Of a DNA stretch of 64,000 nucleotides, positions 26,301 through 33,685 are shown piece by piece. A program made the position numbers and the translations under genes. Under the pieces are notes generated by a model. The model made no database searches and was not told the origin of the DNA. It worked only from the letters and a program-made list of their open reading frames with translations. This DNA is from Halochromatium sp. GTDB lineage: Bacteria; Pseudomonadota; Gammaproteobacteria; Chromatiales; Chromatiaceae. The stretch spans positions 47,247 through 111,246 of the forward strand of contig POWB01000016.1 of NCBI GenBank assembly GCA_010912705.1, written 5' to 3'. Each line of letters begins with the position of its first letter. Position 1 is the first letter of the stretch.

Positions 26301-26509
26301 TAGGGTGGCAGGGTACCGGCGGTCAGGATGTCCACCGCACGGCCGTCTCCCGAGGCCAGCACCCAAACCCAGCTGGCGGAGATCAGGCTCATCAAGGCGA
26401 GCGCCGCCAGGCTGACGCCATAGGCACCGGCGCGCCACTCATCGCGCAGCAAGCCGATCAGGAACGCGGCCCCAAGCCCAACCGCGAGGATGTAGATGGC
26501 GCTTACCAT
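23384..26509 (-). CDS. Double MrpD/NuoL-M-N-like antiporter subunit fusion
   Basis: The 1041-residue protein holds two complete proton-translocation modules in one chain. Module one spans about residues 1-460 with DLFNLFVFFELV (key Glu), FKYLVAS (Lys) and LLGYSSVAQVG. Module two spans about 500-880 with FSFFAAWESLTIGSYFLI, KTAAVGLHIWLPGAHAEA and KRLLAYSSIGQMGYAL. A C-terminal tail adds a linker (FNIVFAGERPFRP) and a last span. In module one the usual HxWLPDAH stretch has become KPFPANGWALDIYESAHPA. In archaeal MBX/MBS two separate subunits, H and H', occupy this operon position, so this looks like their fusion. Confidence 0.93.
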   Translation of the reverse strand: MVSAIYILAVGLGAAFLIGLLRDEWRAGAYGVSLAALALMSLISASWVWVLASGDGRAVDILTAGTLPPYAINLRMGLAEAVLTLLINLTGLLSAVYLRDTLFKQGRRALATLLVFTMASCGIVLTRDLFNLFVFFELVAIATGGLVLLSRDQRALAAGFKYLVASQVITVLLLVGIIFAYHATGTLNIDGMAVLSELVIKGGGLAFFLMFIAILLDLKPFPANGWALDIYESAHPAFSAMLSAASASAALFAADKLLLIGGSTWLPVATGIGIFGFVGANLFALAQTNDRRLLGYSSVAQVGLVLAVLGQRDLLGDRYLFIAGGILLAHAVAKAGLYWLSGLVEGRKLTAWSALQGHPLLIFAFASFIALLVGLPPFPGFYAKWELVIALGGEGRLALLGLILFGALLEAGYLFRWFGQALKRERSLEPVAASSFKRAVILSAVAAGWGLGFIWGALSPNGNLLLALPLLFALAFLALEPLSVRIKNSVAIVGMVAWFLLTLPSYDPLQLIFAAVMLLGGALILLASYQTQGQRIGFYPSAMLMYAGLAMLIVAEDAFSFFAAWESLTIGSYFLILRGQRSEPHALSYMVFSLGGAFLILAGFALAAGGDPLFTLAGLAKVAAPIAPWVFLLLAIGFMTKTAAVGLHIWLPGAHAEAETDVSPMVSGILLKAGLFGLFVLLMAMGSQQLYGVELTHLLLWIGALSALIGNLMAAFQEDAKRLLAYSSIGQMGYALFGLAMMNHLGWLMALMFVINHFIYKSMLFLSVGGVAKRTGTRDMYRMGGLITLMPLSFIAVLIGIIAMSGVPPLSGFGGRWIFYNAILTAEYRLPMILIFISGPIAFLYLFRLIHTIFLGQLKDEHRRVKEAPFWLVLPQMIFVAFLLVFALVPGLALRRVDAYISQFHPEGALGWEGLTITSDFGYWSPISIMIVVGVIFASLFAWLVFVNRKAQKVKQFNIVFAGERPFRPETTHFAWNFFAPYRKALGFMTEPLVERFWAAIVDLLHASADLLRRLYTGNGQTYAIQLLAFVVVVYLLRTGL

Positions 26510-26859
26510 TTCAGGTCCTTGAACGCGGAGATATCGAGGGTGCGTTTGCTCTCATAGAGCTTGTACGCATAGGCGAGCATCAGGGCCGTCACGCCGACCC
26601 CGATCACGATCGCGGTCAGCACCAGGGCCTGCGGCACGGGATCGATGATGCGCTCGACCGCCTCGGCAACCGGGACCGCTGCATCGAGGATCGGCGCCGT
26701 GCGCCCGTGCAGGTAGCCGACGGCGACCATGACCAGGTTGACCCCGGTGTTGGCGACCGTGAAGGCGACGATCATGCGCAGGATGTTGCGATTGGTCAGC
26801 GCCCCGTAGAGCCCGATCAGGATCAAGACGAAGCCGGTGGTCATGGCGATATAGGCCAT
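26503..26859 (-). CDS. MrpC / NuoK-like subunit
   Basis: A 118-residue, three-span membrane protein with LIGLYGALTNRNILRMIV and PVPQALVLTAIVIGVGVTALML, the signature of MrpC/MnhC (NuoK family). It overlaps the upstream MrpB-like stop by one base and the downstream fusion gene by seven, so translation is coupled along the operon. Confidence 0.93.
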   Translation of the reverse strand: MAYIAMTTGFVLILIGLYGALTNRNILRMIVAFTVANTGVNLVMVAVGYLHGRTAPILDAAVPVAEAVERIIDPVPQALVLTAIVIGVGVTALMLAYAYKLYESKRTLDISAFKDLKW

Positions 26860-27560
26860 CAGAGATCCTCCGTCTCGGACAGATGCGCCAGCATCGAGGA
26901 GAATTCCGCGCCGACCTTGAGGCCGATAAAGGAGTAGATGATCGGTATCGCCCCCGCCGAGAAGAGTTCGCCGAGGCTGCCGATCGGCAGGATGCGGTTA
27001 TCCAGGAAGCCACCGGCAAGGACGATACCAAGCAGGCCGATCCCGACGAAGACCAGACCGGCGGTGGACTCGATGGCGGTGATCAGCCGATGACTGATGC
27101 GCCGCAGTGGATCGGTCAGCAGCAGTAACAGGATCGCCGAGGCGAGGATGGCGCCACCCTGGAAGCCACCACCCGGGGTCAGATGGCCATTGACGAAGAC
27201 ATAGGCACCGAGCAGCAGGATCAGCGGCACCAACAGCCGAGTGCCCGTGGTCAGCAGCTCACCGGCAGGCGGCAGCTCGCGCCCGGAGCCCCTGCCCTCG
27301 CGACGGCCATGAGATAGCACCAAGCCGACAATGGCGGCGGTGAGGAACAGCACCGTGACCTCACCGAGCGTATCGAGCCCGCGGAAGGTGACGATGATGG
27401 CGGTGACGATGTTGGCCGCACCGATGTCTTGGGCCGTGTGCTCGGCATAGTAACGGGCGCTGAGATTGAGCACTTCATCAGGACTGTAGCCGGCCATGAG
27501 GCCCGAGAAAACCATCGCAAGCCCGAACAGCAGCAGGACGACGAACAGGCGCCTAATCAT
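26859..27560 (-). CDS. MrpA C-terminal piece fused to MrpB (MbxE-F-like)
   Basis: A 233-residue membrane protein. Residues 40-90 (IGAANIVTAIIVTFRGLDTL, GEVTVLFLTAAIVGL) match the tail domain of MrpA, which in MBX is subunit E. Residues 105-225 (GAYVFVNGHLTPGGGFQGGA, EFSSML) match MrpB/MnhB, subunit F. Subunits E and F are separate in archaeal complexes, so this is a second fusion in the operon. Start overlaps the preceding gene by eight bases. Confidence 0.9.
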   Translation of the reverse strand: MIRRLFVVLLLFGLAMVFSGLMAGYSPDEVLNLSARYYAEHTAQDIGAANIVTAIIVTFRGLDTLGEVTVLFLTAAIVGLVLSHGRREGRGSGRELPPAGELLTTGTRLLVPLILLLGAYVFVNGHLTPGGGFQGGAILASAILLLLLTDPLRRISHRLITAIESTAGLVFVGIGLLGIVLAGGFLDNRILPIGSLGELFSAGAIPIIYSFIGLKVGAEFSSMLAHLSETEDL

Positions 27561-27807
27561 GCTCGCCCCCGCGCACCCGCCCGAGCACGAAGAAGAAGAG
27601 GAAGGTGGTCAGACCACTGCCGATCGCGGCCTCGGTCATGGCCACATCCGGCGCGGCCAGCAGCAAGAACTGCACTGAGGCCAACAGGCTCACTAGACCC
27701 GCGGCGAGGATGGAGATGGCCAGGCTTTGGCTGCCGCGTATCGCAAGTAATGCGGCCGCCACGATGGTGATGCTCAGCAACAGGCTCATCGCGATGAGCA
27801 ATGTCAT
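27553..27807 (-). CDS. DUF4040 (MrpA fragment / MbxD-like) subunit
   Basis: An 84-residue, three-span protein carrying LLAAPDVAMTEAAIGSGLTT, the hallmark of the DUF4040 segment found in the middle of MrpA and as stand-alone subunit D of MBH/MBX complexes. ATGA overlap with the preceding mrpG-like gene. Confidence 0.92.
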   Translation of the reverse strand: MTLLIAMSLLLSITIVAAALLAIRGSQSLAISILAAGLVSLLASVQFLLLAAPDVAMTEAAIGSGLTTFLFFFVLGRVRGGEHD

Positions 27808-28142
27808 GACTTCTCTCCCAAGTCTTCCTCAAGCCGATCGATGACGGTCTGTGGCGCCTGCTTGACCCCAACGCGGTGCGCCGCGCGTGCTAGCACTTGC
27901 GACGATAACGGGTTGGTAAAGAGCAGGAATAGGCCGATCAATAGCAACTTCAGGCCCCAGTCCGGGCGGAGACAGGCGACCCCAGCGAGGACCAGCAGGG
28001 TTCCCAGGGTGGTCGCCTTGGTACCAGCCTGAATCCGATTGTAGGCATCGGGCATACGCACTAAGCCGATGCCGCCGGACAGTAGGAAGACCGTGCCGCC
28101 GACGAGCAGAATGGCTCCGAGCAGATCCAGGATCAGGGTCAT
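27804..28142 (-). CDS. MrpG / MnhG-like subunit
   Basis: A 112-residue three-span protein with GGTVFLLSGGIGLVRMPDAY and QAGTKATTLGTLLVL, the MnhG family core. The short tail (VIDRLEEDLGEKS) is cytoplasmic. It overlaps mrpF-like stop by one base. Confidence 0.92.
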   Translation of the reverse strand: MTLILDLLGAILLVGGTVFLLSGGIGLVRMPDAYNRIQAGTKATTLGTLLVLAGVACLRPDWGLKLLLIGLFLLFTNPLSSQVLARAAHRVGVKQAPQTVIDRLEEDLGEKS

Positions 28143-28402
28143 CAGAACCCCCTCTCGATGTAGCGGGCGACGACGATCACGCCAAGAAACGACAGCAAGG
28201 CATAGACCAGGGCAACGTCCAGATAGATGCCGCGCCCTTCCGCCAGTGCCGCCAGCGCGATCCCGGTGATGCTGACAATGGTGAGACTATCGAAGGCGAT
28301 GATGCGATCCGCCGCCGTCGGCCCCGCCATGAAGCGCCAGAGCGCGAGCAGAAAGGCGACCCCGGCGATCGTCGCGGCCAAATAGATCAGCAAATCAACC
28401 AT
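28142..28402 (-). CDS. MrpF / MnhF-like subunit
   Basis: An 86-residue three-span protein with RFMAGPTAADRIIAFDSLTI and DVALVYALLSFLGVIVVARY, diagnostic for MrpF. The open frame continues upstream to 28507, but inside mrpE in another frame; the ATG at 28402 overlaps the mrpE end by eight bases. Confidence 0.92.
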   Translation of the reverse strand: MVDLLIYLAATIAGVAFLLALWRFMAGPTAADRIIAFDSLTIVSITGIALAALAEGRGIYLDVALVYALLSFLGVIVVARYIERGF

Positions 28403-28913
28403 AAATGACCTCGAGATAGCGCTCGAAACCGGCGACGATCTCGGCGGTGGCCCCCTCGACGTCGGTCGACCCAACGCTGACCCAGTGCACGTACAGCCAC
28501 TCGCCATCCATCTCGACGGTGAGCGTGCCTGGCGTCAGCGAGATCGAATTGGCGAGCATCAGCCGCCCCATGCGGCTCTTCAGCCTGGTGCGAACCTTCA
28601 CGATACCGGGCTTGATCGGTAACGATGGGGACAGGACGATGGCGGCGAGTTTCAGGTTGGACTTGACCAACTCTTTGAAGAACAGGCCGTAGTAGCGGAG
28701 TCCCGCAACGAACGCTGCGGGGGTCGCGCGAAATTCGGTGAAGAACGAGAGGCCGCTTGGAAACAGCAGCGCAATCGCCAGGGAGACGATGACCCCAACG
28801 ATGAGAACGTCGGCGGTGATCCGGCCCATGAGCATGAGCCAGAACAGCAGCAGGGTCGCGAACATCACGGCGATATCTCGTGCTCGCGGTTCGGTCTTAG
28901 TGTTCGCTACCAT
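28395..28913 (-). CDS. MrpE / MnhE-like subunit, first gene of the MBX-like operon
   Basis: A 172-residue protein with two or three N-terminal spans and a cytoplasmic domain. The MrpE signature LANSISLTPGTLTVEMDGE is exact in pattern. It is the first gene of the unit, so the promoter should lie in the 353-base gap (28914-29266) shared with the divergent napG gene. I see no certain -35/-10 pair. A possible small minus-strand ORF (28949-29188) occupies part of the gap. Confidence 0.92.
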   Translation of the reverse strand: MVANTKTEPRARDIAVMFATLLLFWLMLMGRITADVLIVGVIVSLAIALLFPSGLSFFTEFRATPAAFVAGLRYYGLFFKELVKSNLKLAAIVLSPSLPIKPGIVKVRTRLKSRMGRLMLANSISLTPGTLTVEMDGEWLYVHWVSVGSTDVEGATAEIVAGFERYLEVIYG

Positions 28914-28948
28914 CTTGACACTCGCATCACAGCCAGAGGCGGTCGCCG

Positions 28949-29188
28949 CTAGAGTCCCTCCGTCGGTCTGCGCCTAGATGCTGGTTTCGAGCAATGCTCG
29001 TCCTGCAACCAGCAAGGCTTATTGTGCATGCCGCGTGCGCTGAGTTGGATGCCGTGGGTCAAAATGTCATTGACTTGATCACCATTGATCTGCTTCTCGA
29101 AGCATCGGTTTAGTGCCAGCCCTATCTCATCGTCCAAACAAGCGCTAATCATCAAAAAGACTTGACGGGCATCAAAAAACCAACCCAT
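28949..29188 (-). CDS. Possible 79-residue hypothetical protein
   Basis: The frame upstream of the mrpE-like gene would encode a hydrophilic protein with a plausible helical middle (CLDDEIGLALNRCFEKQ). The base composition is less GC-rich than its surroundings. Start is uncertain: ATG at 29188 or 29152. I recognise no family, and no strong ribosome site is present. It could be the first gene of the operon, a recent arrival, or non-coding. Confidence 0.35.
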   Translation of the reverse strand: MGWFFDARQVFLMISACLDDEIGLALNRCFEKQINGDQVNDILTHGIQLSARGMHNKPCWLQDEHCSKPASRRRPTEGL

Positions 29189-29266
29189 CTCGGTCGTGAA
29201 TATTCCCAGGCTTCAACATCTCGACGCAAAATTGACGCTACTTTATCTTTCAGATGTTAGGAAGAC

Positions 29267-29929
29267 ATGAATCGCCGCGAATTTGTCTTAAGCTCAGTGC
29301 GCACGGCTGCTAGTGTCAGCCTGCTTGGTCTTGGCCTCAGCTTATACAGCCGCCAGGCCAGCAGCCTGCCGGCCTGGGCACTGCGACCGCCGGGCGCGCT
29401 GCCGGAGGCCGACTTCCAGGGTGCCTGTATCCGCTGCGGGCTGTGCGTGCGCGATTGTCCGTTCGACATGCTTCACCTGGCCCGGCTGGGGCAGAATATT
29501 CCAACCGGCACGCCCTACTTCATCGCCCGCGAGGCCGGTTGCGAGATGTGCGAGGACATCCCCTGCGTCGCAGCCTGCCCGAGTAATGCGCTCGATCACA
29601 GCCTCACCGACATCAATGACGCCGATATGGGACTGGCCATCATCAGCGATCAGGAGGCCTGCATCGCCTTCCAGGGCCTGCGCTGCGAGGTCTGTTTCAA
29701 CATCTGTCCGATCCGCGGTGACGCCATCAGGCTGGAATATCGCCACAGCAAGCGCCCAGGTCAGCAGGCCCTGTTCATTCCGGTGGTGTATGCCGAGCAT
29801 TGCACCGGCTGCGGCAAGTGCGAGGAGGCCTGCATCCTCGAGGAGGCGGCCATCAAGGTGCTGCCGCGGCATCTGATCCAGGGCAAGCTCGCTCAGCATG
29901 ATCGGCTCAATAGCAACGGAAGCCTGTGA
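29267..29929 (+). CDS. napG: NapG-type ferredoxin-like protein
   Basis: A 220-residue periplasmic Fe-S protein with a Tat-like start (MNRREFVLSSVRTAASVSLL). Four 4Fe-4S motifs are CIRCGLCVRDC, CEMCEDIPCVAAC, CEVCFNIC and CTGCGKCEEAC. NapG with NapH passes electrons from the quinol pool to periplasmic nitrate reductase in many bacteria; MauM is a close relative in methylamine use. No napDABC or mau gene lies in this window, so the electron acceptor is unknown. Overlaps napH by four bases. Confidence 0.9.
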   Translation: MNRREFVLSSVRTAASVSLLGLGLSLYSRQASSLPAWALRPPGALPEADFQGACIRCGLCVRDCPFDMLHLARLGQNIPTGTPYFIAREAGCEMCEDIPCVAACPSNALDHSLTDINDADMGLAIISDQEACIAFQGLRCEVCFNICPIRGDAIRLEYRHSKRPGQQALFIPVVYAEHCTGCGKCEEACILEEAAIKVLPRHLIQGKLAQHDRLNSNGSL

Positions 29930-30861
29930 TCATGGCCGACAGCAGACGTCTCTCGACTGATTCGAGAAAGCCTTGGCTCAAGCGCCACCGTTGGCTGCTG
30001 CTGCGCCGCTTCAACCAGCTTGGGGTGCTGTTCATGTTCCTGCTCGGGCCTTTGTTCGGTGCCTGGCTGGTGACCGGAAACCTGTCCTCGAGTATGACGC
30101 TGGACATCCTGCCGCTGACCGATCCGCTCCTCCTCACCCAATCCATGCTCAGCGGAAGCTGGCCAGCGACGACCGGCCTCATCGGCGCGGGGCTGGTGCT
30201 GTTGTTCTATGCGCTGTTGGGTGGGCGAGTATTTTGCTCCTGGGTCTGCCCTGTCAATCTGGTCACCGACCTCGCGGCCTGGCTCAGGCGTCGGCTTGGC
30301 ATCCGCAGTAGCGCCCGTCTCTCGCGCAACCTGCGCTGGTGGCTCCTCGGTCTGGTGCTGCTGCTACCCGTACTGACCGGCACCATGGTATGGGAGTATG
30401 TCAATCCAGTCTCGATGCTGCACCGAGGACTGATCTTTGGCATCGGCTGGGCCTGGCTGATTCTCGCCGCGGTCTTTCTCTACGACCTGCTCATCGTTTC
30501 CCGCGGCTGGTGCGGGCATCTGTGTCCGGTCGGCGCCTGCTATGCGGCCATCGGTGTTGCCGCGCCAGTGCACATTGCCGCACCGCGCCGTGACCAGTGC
30601 GACGACTGCCTGGATTGCTTCAAGGTCTGTCCAGAGCCACAGGTGATCAAACCGGCCTTAAAGGGCAGCGCGTTGCGCTCGGGCGGCCGACACGACCCGG
30701 TGATCGACAGCATCGACTGCACCAAGTGTGGTCGCTGCATCGAGGTCTGCGACCGCGATGTGTTTGGTCTCAGGCTAGGCTGGCGCGGTCAGGATCAGCA
30801 GATCAACAGCAAGCTCAGCGAGCCGACCGCGAGCCTGAAGCAACAGGGGCTACAACACTGA
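29926..30861 (+). CDS. napH: NapH-type quinol dehydrogenase, membrane component
   Basis: A 311-residue inner-membrane Fe-S protein with four or five spans. Two CXXXCP motifs face the cytoplasm (CSWVCPVNL, CGHLCPVGAC), and two ferredoxin motifs follow near the C-terminus (CDDCLDCFKVCPEP, CTKCGRCIEVC). It oxidises quinol and feeds NapG. The start is taken as the GTG overlapping the napG stop (gtga); an ATG two codons later is equally possible. It ends about 200 bases before a Spy-like gene. Confidence 0.9.
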   Translation: MIMADSRRLSTDSRKPWLKRHRWLLLRRFNQLGVLFMFLLGPLFGAWLVTGNLSSSMTLDILPLTDPLLLTQSMLSGSWPATTGLIGAGLVLLFYALLGGRVFCSWVCPVNLVTDLAAWLRRRLGIRSSARLSRNLRWWLLGLVLLLPVLTGTMVWEYVNPVSMLHRGLIFGIGWAWLILAAVFLYDLLIVSRGWCGHLCPVGACYAAIGVAAPVHIAAPRRDQCDDCLDCFKVCPEPQVIKPALKGSALRSGGRHDPVIDSIDCTKCGRCIEVCDRDVFGLRLGWRGQDQQINSKLSEPTASLKQQGLQH

Positions 30862-31002
30862 CGACAGATGCAGCGCTGAACTCTGAGGATTGGCCTGCCG
30901 AGCAGTCTCCATGATCTTTGCACAATGCCTGTGCGGTCTTTGCATACTCGGGTCTTAGTCTTATCAGCGTCGGGAGTGATGACGACCCCGACGGACCTGA
31001 CC

Positions 31003-31038
31003 CTTGTTTTCGAGCTTGTTTTCGCGCTTGTTTTCGCG
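31003..31038 (+). repeat. Three-copy 12-bp tandem repeat upstream of the Spy-like gene
   Basis: Units cttgttttcgag, cttgttttcgcg, cttgttttcgcg run end to end. They stop 24 bases before the ATG, just ahead of the aaggag ribosome site. Confidence 0.9.
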
Positions 31039-31062
31039 ATAAAACCTTTAAGGAGTCTTCTG

Positions 31063-31548
31063 ATGAAGAAAGCCATGATCCCCCTCGCCACCGCACTCGC
31101 TGTCGTACTGGTTGCTCCCTTGGCTGCCCAACCGCCCATGGCTGGTCCCGCCAAGGCTGGCGGCTCTGGTGCCGAATGGCGCTTGGAGCGCATGACCGAG
31201 CGCCTCGACCTGAGTGCCGAGCAGCAAGAGACGATTGCCGCACTGATGGCCGAGCAGGCCAGCAATCGCGACAAGCTGCGAGCGGACTTTCGCTCGCAGG
31301 TTGATGCCGTACTGACCGATGCCCAGAGAGACAAGCGCGATGCCTACCAAGCCGAGCGAATCGACCGGCGCCTAGCGCGCATGACAGCGCGTCTCGATCT
31401 CAGTGATGCTCAGCAAGCCGAGCTGAAGACGCTCTTGACCGAAACGCAGGGGGGCGGGCGTTCAGGGCACAATGGCCGTATGCGCGAGCAGCTGGCGAGC
31501 ATCCTGAGCCAGGAACAGCTGGCGAAGCTGAGGCGTCCCGGTCTGTGA
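31063..31548 (+). CDS. Spy/CpxP-like periplasmic chaperone or stress sensor
   Basis: A 161-residue secreted, helix-rich protein. The signal peptide is MKKAMIPLATALAVVLVAPLAAQ. Two LTxxQ-like repeats, LDLSAEQQETIAALM and LDLSDAQQAELKTLL, mark the Spy/CpxP family. Related proteins bind unfolded periplasmic proteins or metals and damp the CpxA/BaeS/CnrH-type sensors. Ribosome site aaggag lies 9 bases before the ATG. Its stop overlaps the histidine kinase start, so the three genes form an operon and the protein probably modulates the kinase. Confidence 0.85.
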   Translation: MKKAMIPLATALAVVLVAPLAAQPPMAGPAKAGGSGAEWRLERMTERLDLSAEQQETIAALMAEQASNRDKLRADFRSQVDAVLTDAQRDKRDAYQAERIDRRLARMTARLDLSDAQQAELKTLLTETQGGGRSGHNGRMREQLASILSQEQLAKLRRPGL

Positions 31549-32954
31549 CCCTCTCGATCCGTGCCAAGCTCTTTCTGACCCTGCTGTTTGCCTGCGCGCT
31601 CTCGGTGCTGGCGGTGCAAGCATCAATGTACTGGACGTTCCAGCAGGGTCTGAGGGAGATGGTCGCGCAACGGCTACAGGCGCGGATCGAAGAGATTGGC
31701 AGGCGTTTGATAGCGCAGTATCGTGCCGATGGCGGCTGGTCGCGGATCGCAAGCGACCGGCGGCTGTGGCGGGCACTGATCGATCTGCGCACCGCCCCTG
31801 AGCATGCATTCTCGCAAGGCCGGCACCGCGCCCCGCTCGCCCGGCGCTTGGTGTTGCTCGATGCCCAGGGCCAAGTCATTACCGGATCTGAGATCAAAGC
31901 CAACACCAGCGCCAGCCATGGCCGGCGCGATCTGGCCCGCCCGCTGCTGCGTCAGCCGTTGCGCCTGGACGGCGTCGAGATTGGTGAACTCATACTGCGC
32001 TCGGGTCCACCGCTGCACGAAGTCGCTGAGCTGCGCTTTCGTCAGCATCAGACCGCGGCACTGCCGATCATCGCACTCGCCACCCTCAGTCTGTCGGCGC
32101 TACTGGCCTGGTGGCTGTCGCGCTGGCTCGCGCGCCCAGTGCTGCGCTTTCGCCATGTCACAGGACGCCTGGCCAGTGGCGACTTTGCCGCTCGTGCGCC
32201 GGTGGCCGGAGATGATGAGCTAGCTGCGCTCGGTCGTGATCTGAACAGCCTCGCAGCAACGCTGGAGCAGAATGAGCAGGCGCGGCGGCGCTGGATGGCA
32301 GATATCTCGCATGAATTGCGCACGCCCCTGGGTCTGCTGCGCGCCGAGCTCGAGGCCGTGCAGGATGGGGTGCGCCCAATCGACACCGACACCATCGCCC
32401 ACCTGCATGGCGATACCATGCGTCTATCGCATCTGATCGACGACCTCTACCAGCTTTCGCTTAGCGACCTGGGTGCGTTGAACTATCGCAAGACCGAAAC
32501 CGACCTCGCTAGGGTGCTCGGAGCCGAGATCGCCAACTTTCGCACCTCTTTCGCAGCGGCTGGGCTCCTACTGGAATGGGACAATCGGCTGCGCAAGCCG
32601 GGGCTGATTCAGGCCGATCCGCAGCGGCTATCGCAGCTCTTTGCCAACCTGCTACGGAATAGTCTCCAGTACAGCGAGCGCGGCGGAGCACTCCTGGTAC
32701 GCTTGAGCAAGACCGCCAACGATGGGCTGGCGATCGATTTTCAGGACACCGCGCCCGGGGTCACTGCGGCCGATCGCACGCGACTGTTCGAGCGCCTGTA
32801 TCGGGTTGAGCCTTCGCGCGGGCGCACCGCCGGCGGTGCCGGGCTCGGACTGGCGATCGCGCAGAATATCGTCGCCGCCCACCAAGGCTCTATCGAGGCA
32901 CTGGCGGCGCCTCAGGGCGGTCTCTGGATTCGGATACTATTACCACAACGATGA
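31545..32954 (+). CDS. Sensor histidine kinase, BaeS-like
   Basis: A 469-residue membrane kinase. First span at about residues 10-30, periplasmic sensor to about 175, second span 178-198, HAMP linker about 198-250, phospho-acceptor [10 protein letters not shown] near residue 260, ATPase boxes [11 protein letters not shown] (N), DTAPGV (G1) and [20 protein letters not shown] (G2). Size and domain order match BaeS (envelope stress). GTG start overlaps the Spy-like gene stop. The next gene, its regulator, overlaps by four bases. The signal it senses is unknown. Confidence 0.9.
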   Translation: MTLSIRAKLFLTLLFACALSVLAVQASMYWTFQQGLREMVAQRLQARIEEIGRRLIAQYRADGGWSRIASDRRLWRALIDLRTAPEHAFSQGRHRAPLARRLVLLDAQGQVITGSEIKANTSASHGRRDLARPLLRQPLRLDGVEIGELILRSGPPLHEVAELRFRQHQTAALPIIALATLSLSALLAWWLSRWLARPVLRFRHVTGRLASGDFAARAPVAGDDELAALGRDLNSLAATLEQNEQARRRWMADISHELRTPLGLLRAELEAVQDGVRPIDTDTIAHLHGDTMRLSHLIDDLYQLSLSDLGALNYRKTETDLARVLGAEIANFRTSFAAAGLLLEWDNRLRKPGLIQADPQRLSQLFANLLRNSLQYSERGGALLVRLSKTANDGLAIDFQDTAPGVTAADRTRLFERLYRVEPSRGRTAGGAGLGLAIAQNIVAAHQGSIEALAAPQGGLWIRILLPQR

Positions 32955-33640
32955 TGACCGAACGCATTCTGATCGTTGAGGATGAAACCCGACTCGCCAG
33001 GCTGCTGGCCGATTATCTGCGGGCCGCTGGCTTCGCGACCGAGCAGCTGGCCGATGGTCGAGAGGTGATCGCGCAGGTGCGCATCAAACCGCCAACGCTG
33101 ATATTGCTCGACCTAATGCTGCCGGGTCGTGATGGGCTGGATATCTGCCGTGAACTGCGCAGTTTCACCAACCTGCCAATCATTATGACCACCGCCCGGG
33201 TCGAAGAGATCGACCGGCTGCTCGGCCTCGAGCTCGGTGCCGACGATTACATCTGCAAGCCTTATAGCCCACGCGAAGTCGTCGCGCGGGTCAAGGCCGT
33301 ACTGCGGCGCGGACGGCAGCTGGATGCGGCCTCGACCACCCGCTTGCAGCTCGACGCCGATCGGCTGCGGGTGCGCCTTGATGAGGCGAGCGTCGAGCTG
33401 ACAGCGGTCGAATGCGGCCTACTCGCCACCCTGATGTCAGCGCCGGGGCGCATCTTTAGCCGCGAGCAGCTGATCGAGCGCAGCTATCGCGACCATCGTA
33501 TCGTCTCGGACCGCACCATCGACAGCCACGTGAAGAAGCTACGGCGCAAGTTAGCCGCGCTCGATCCCACACTTGAGTCGATTCAGTCGGTCTATGGCGT
33601 CGGCTATCGCTATGAAGAATCCAATGCGGAATGCCGTTGA
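32951..33640 (+). CDS. OmpR-family response regulator, BaeR-like
   Basis: A 229-residue regulator. The receiver has the acidic pair in VEDE, phospho-acceptor Asp in [12 protein letters not shown], the Thr in MTTARVEE and the Lys in ICKPYSPRE. The winged-helix DNA-binding domain ends [14 protein letters not shown] and [11 protein letters not shown]. It belongs to the kinase before it and probably also activates its own operon, starting from the Spy-like gene. Confidence 0.92.
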   Translation: MMTERILIVEDETRLARLLADYLRAAGFATEQLADGREVIAQVRIKPPTLILLDLMLPGRDGLDICRELRSFTNLPIIMTTARVEEIDRLLGLELGADDYICKPYSPREVVARVKAVLRRGRQLDAASTTRLQLDADRLRVRLDEASVELTAVECGLLATLMSAPGRIFSREQLIERSYRDHRIVSDRTIDSHVKKLRRKLAALDPTLESIQSVYGVGYRYEESNAECR

Positions 33641-33685
33641 GTAATCGTTCAGAGGCTATCATCTCATGCACCACTACAGCGGACC

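Noticed and set aside
18108..28913. Canonical complex I (nuo) operon
   Set aside because: NuoE, F, G are absent, Mrp E/F/G/B/C genes are present, and the NuoB/NuoD-like cysteine patterns differ from complex I.
29267..30861. Complete periplasmic nitrate reductase operon
   Set aside because: Only napG and napH are found; catalytic and cytochrome subunits are absent.
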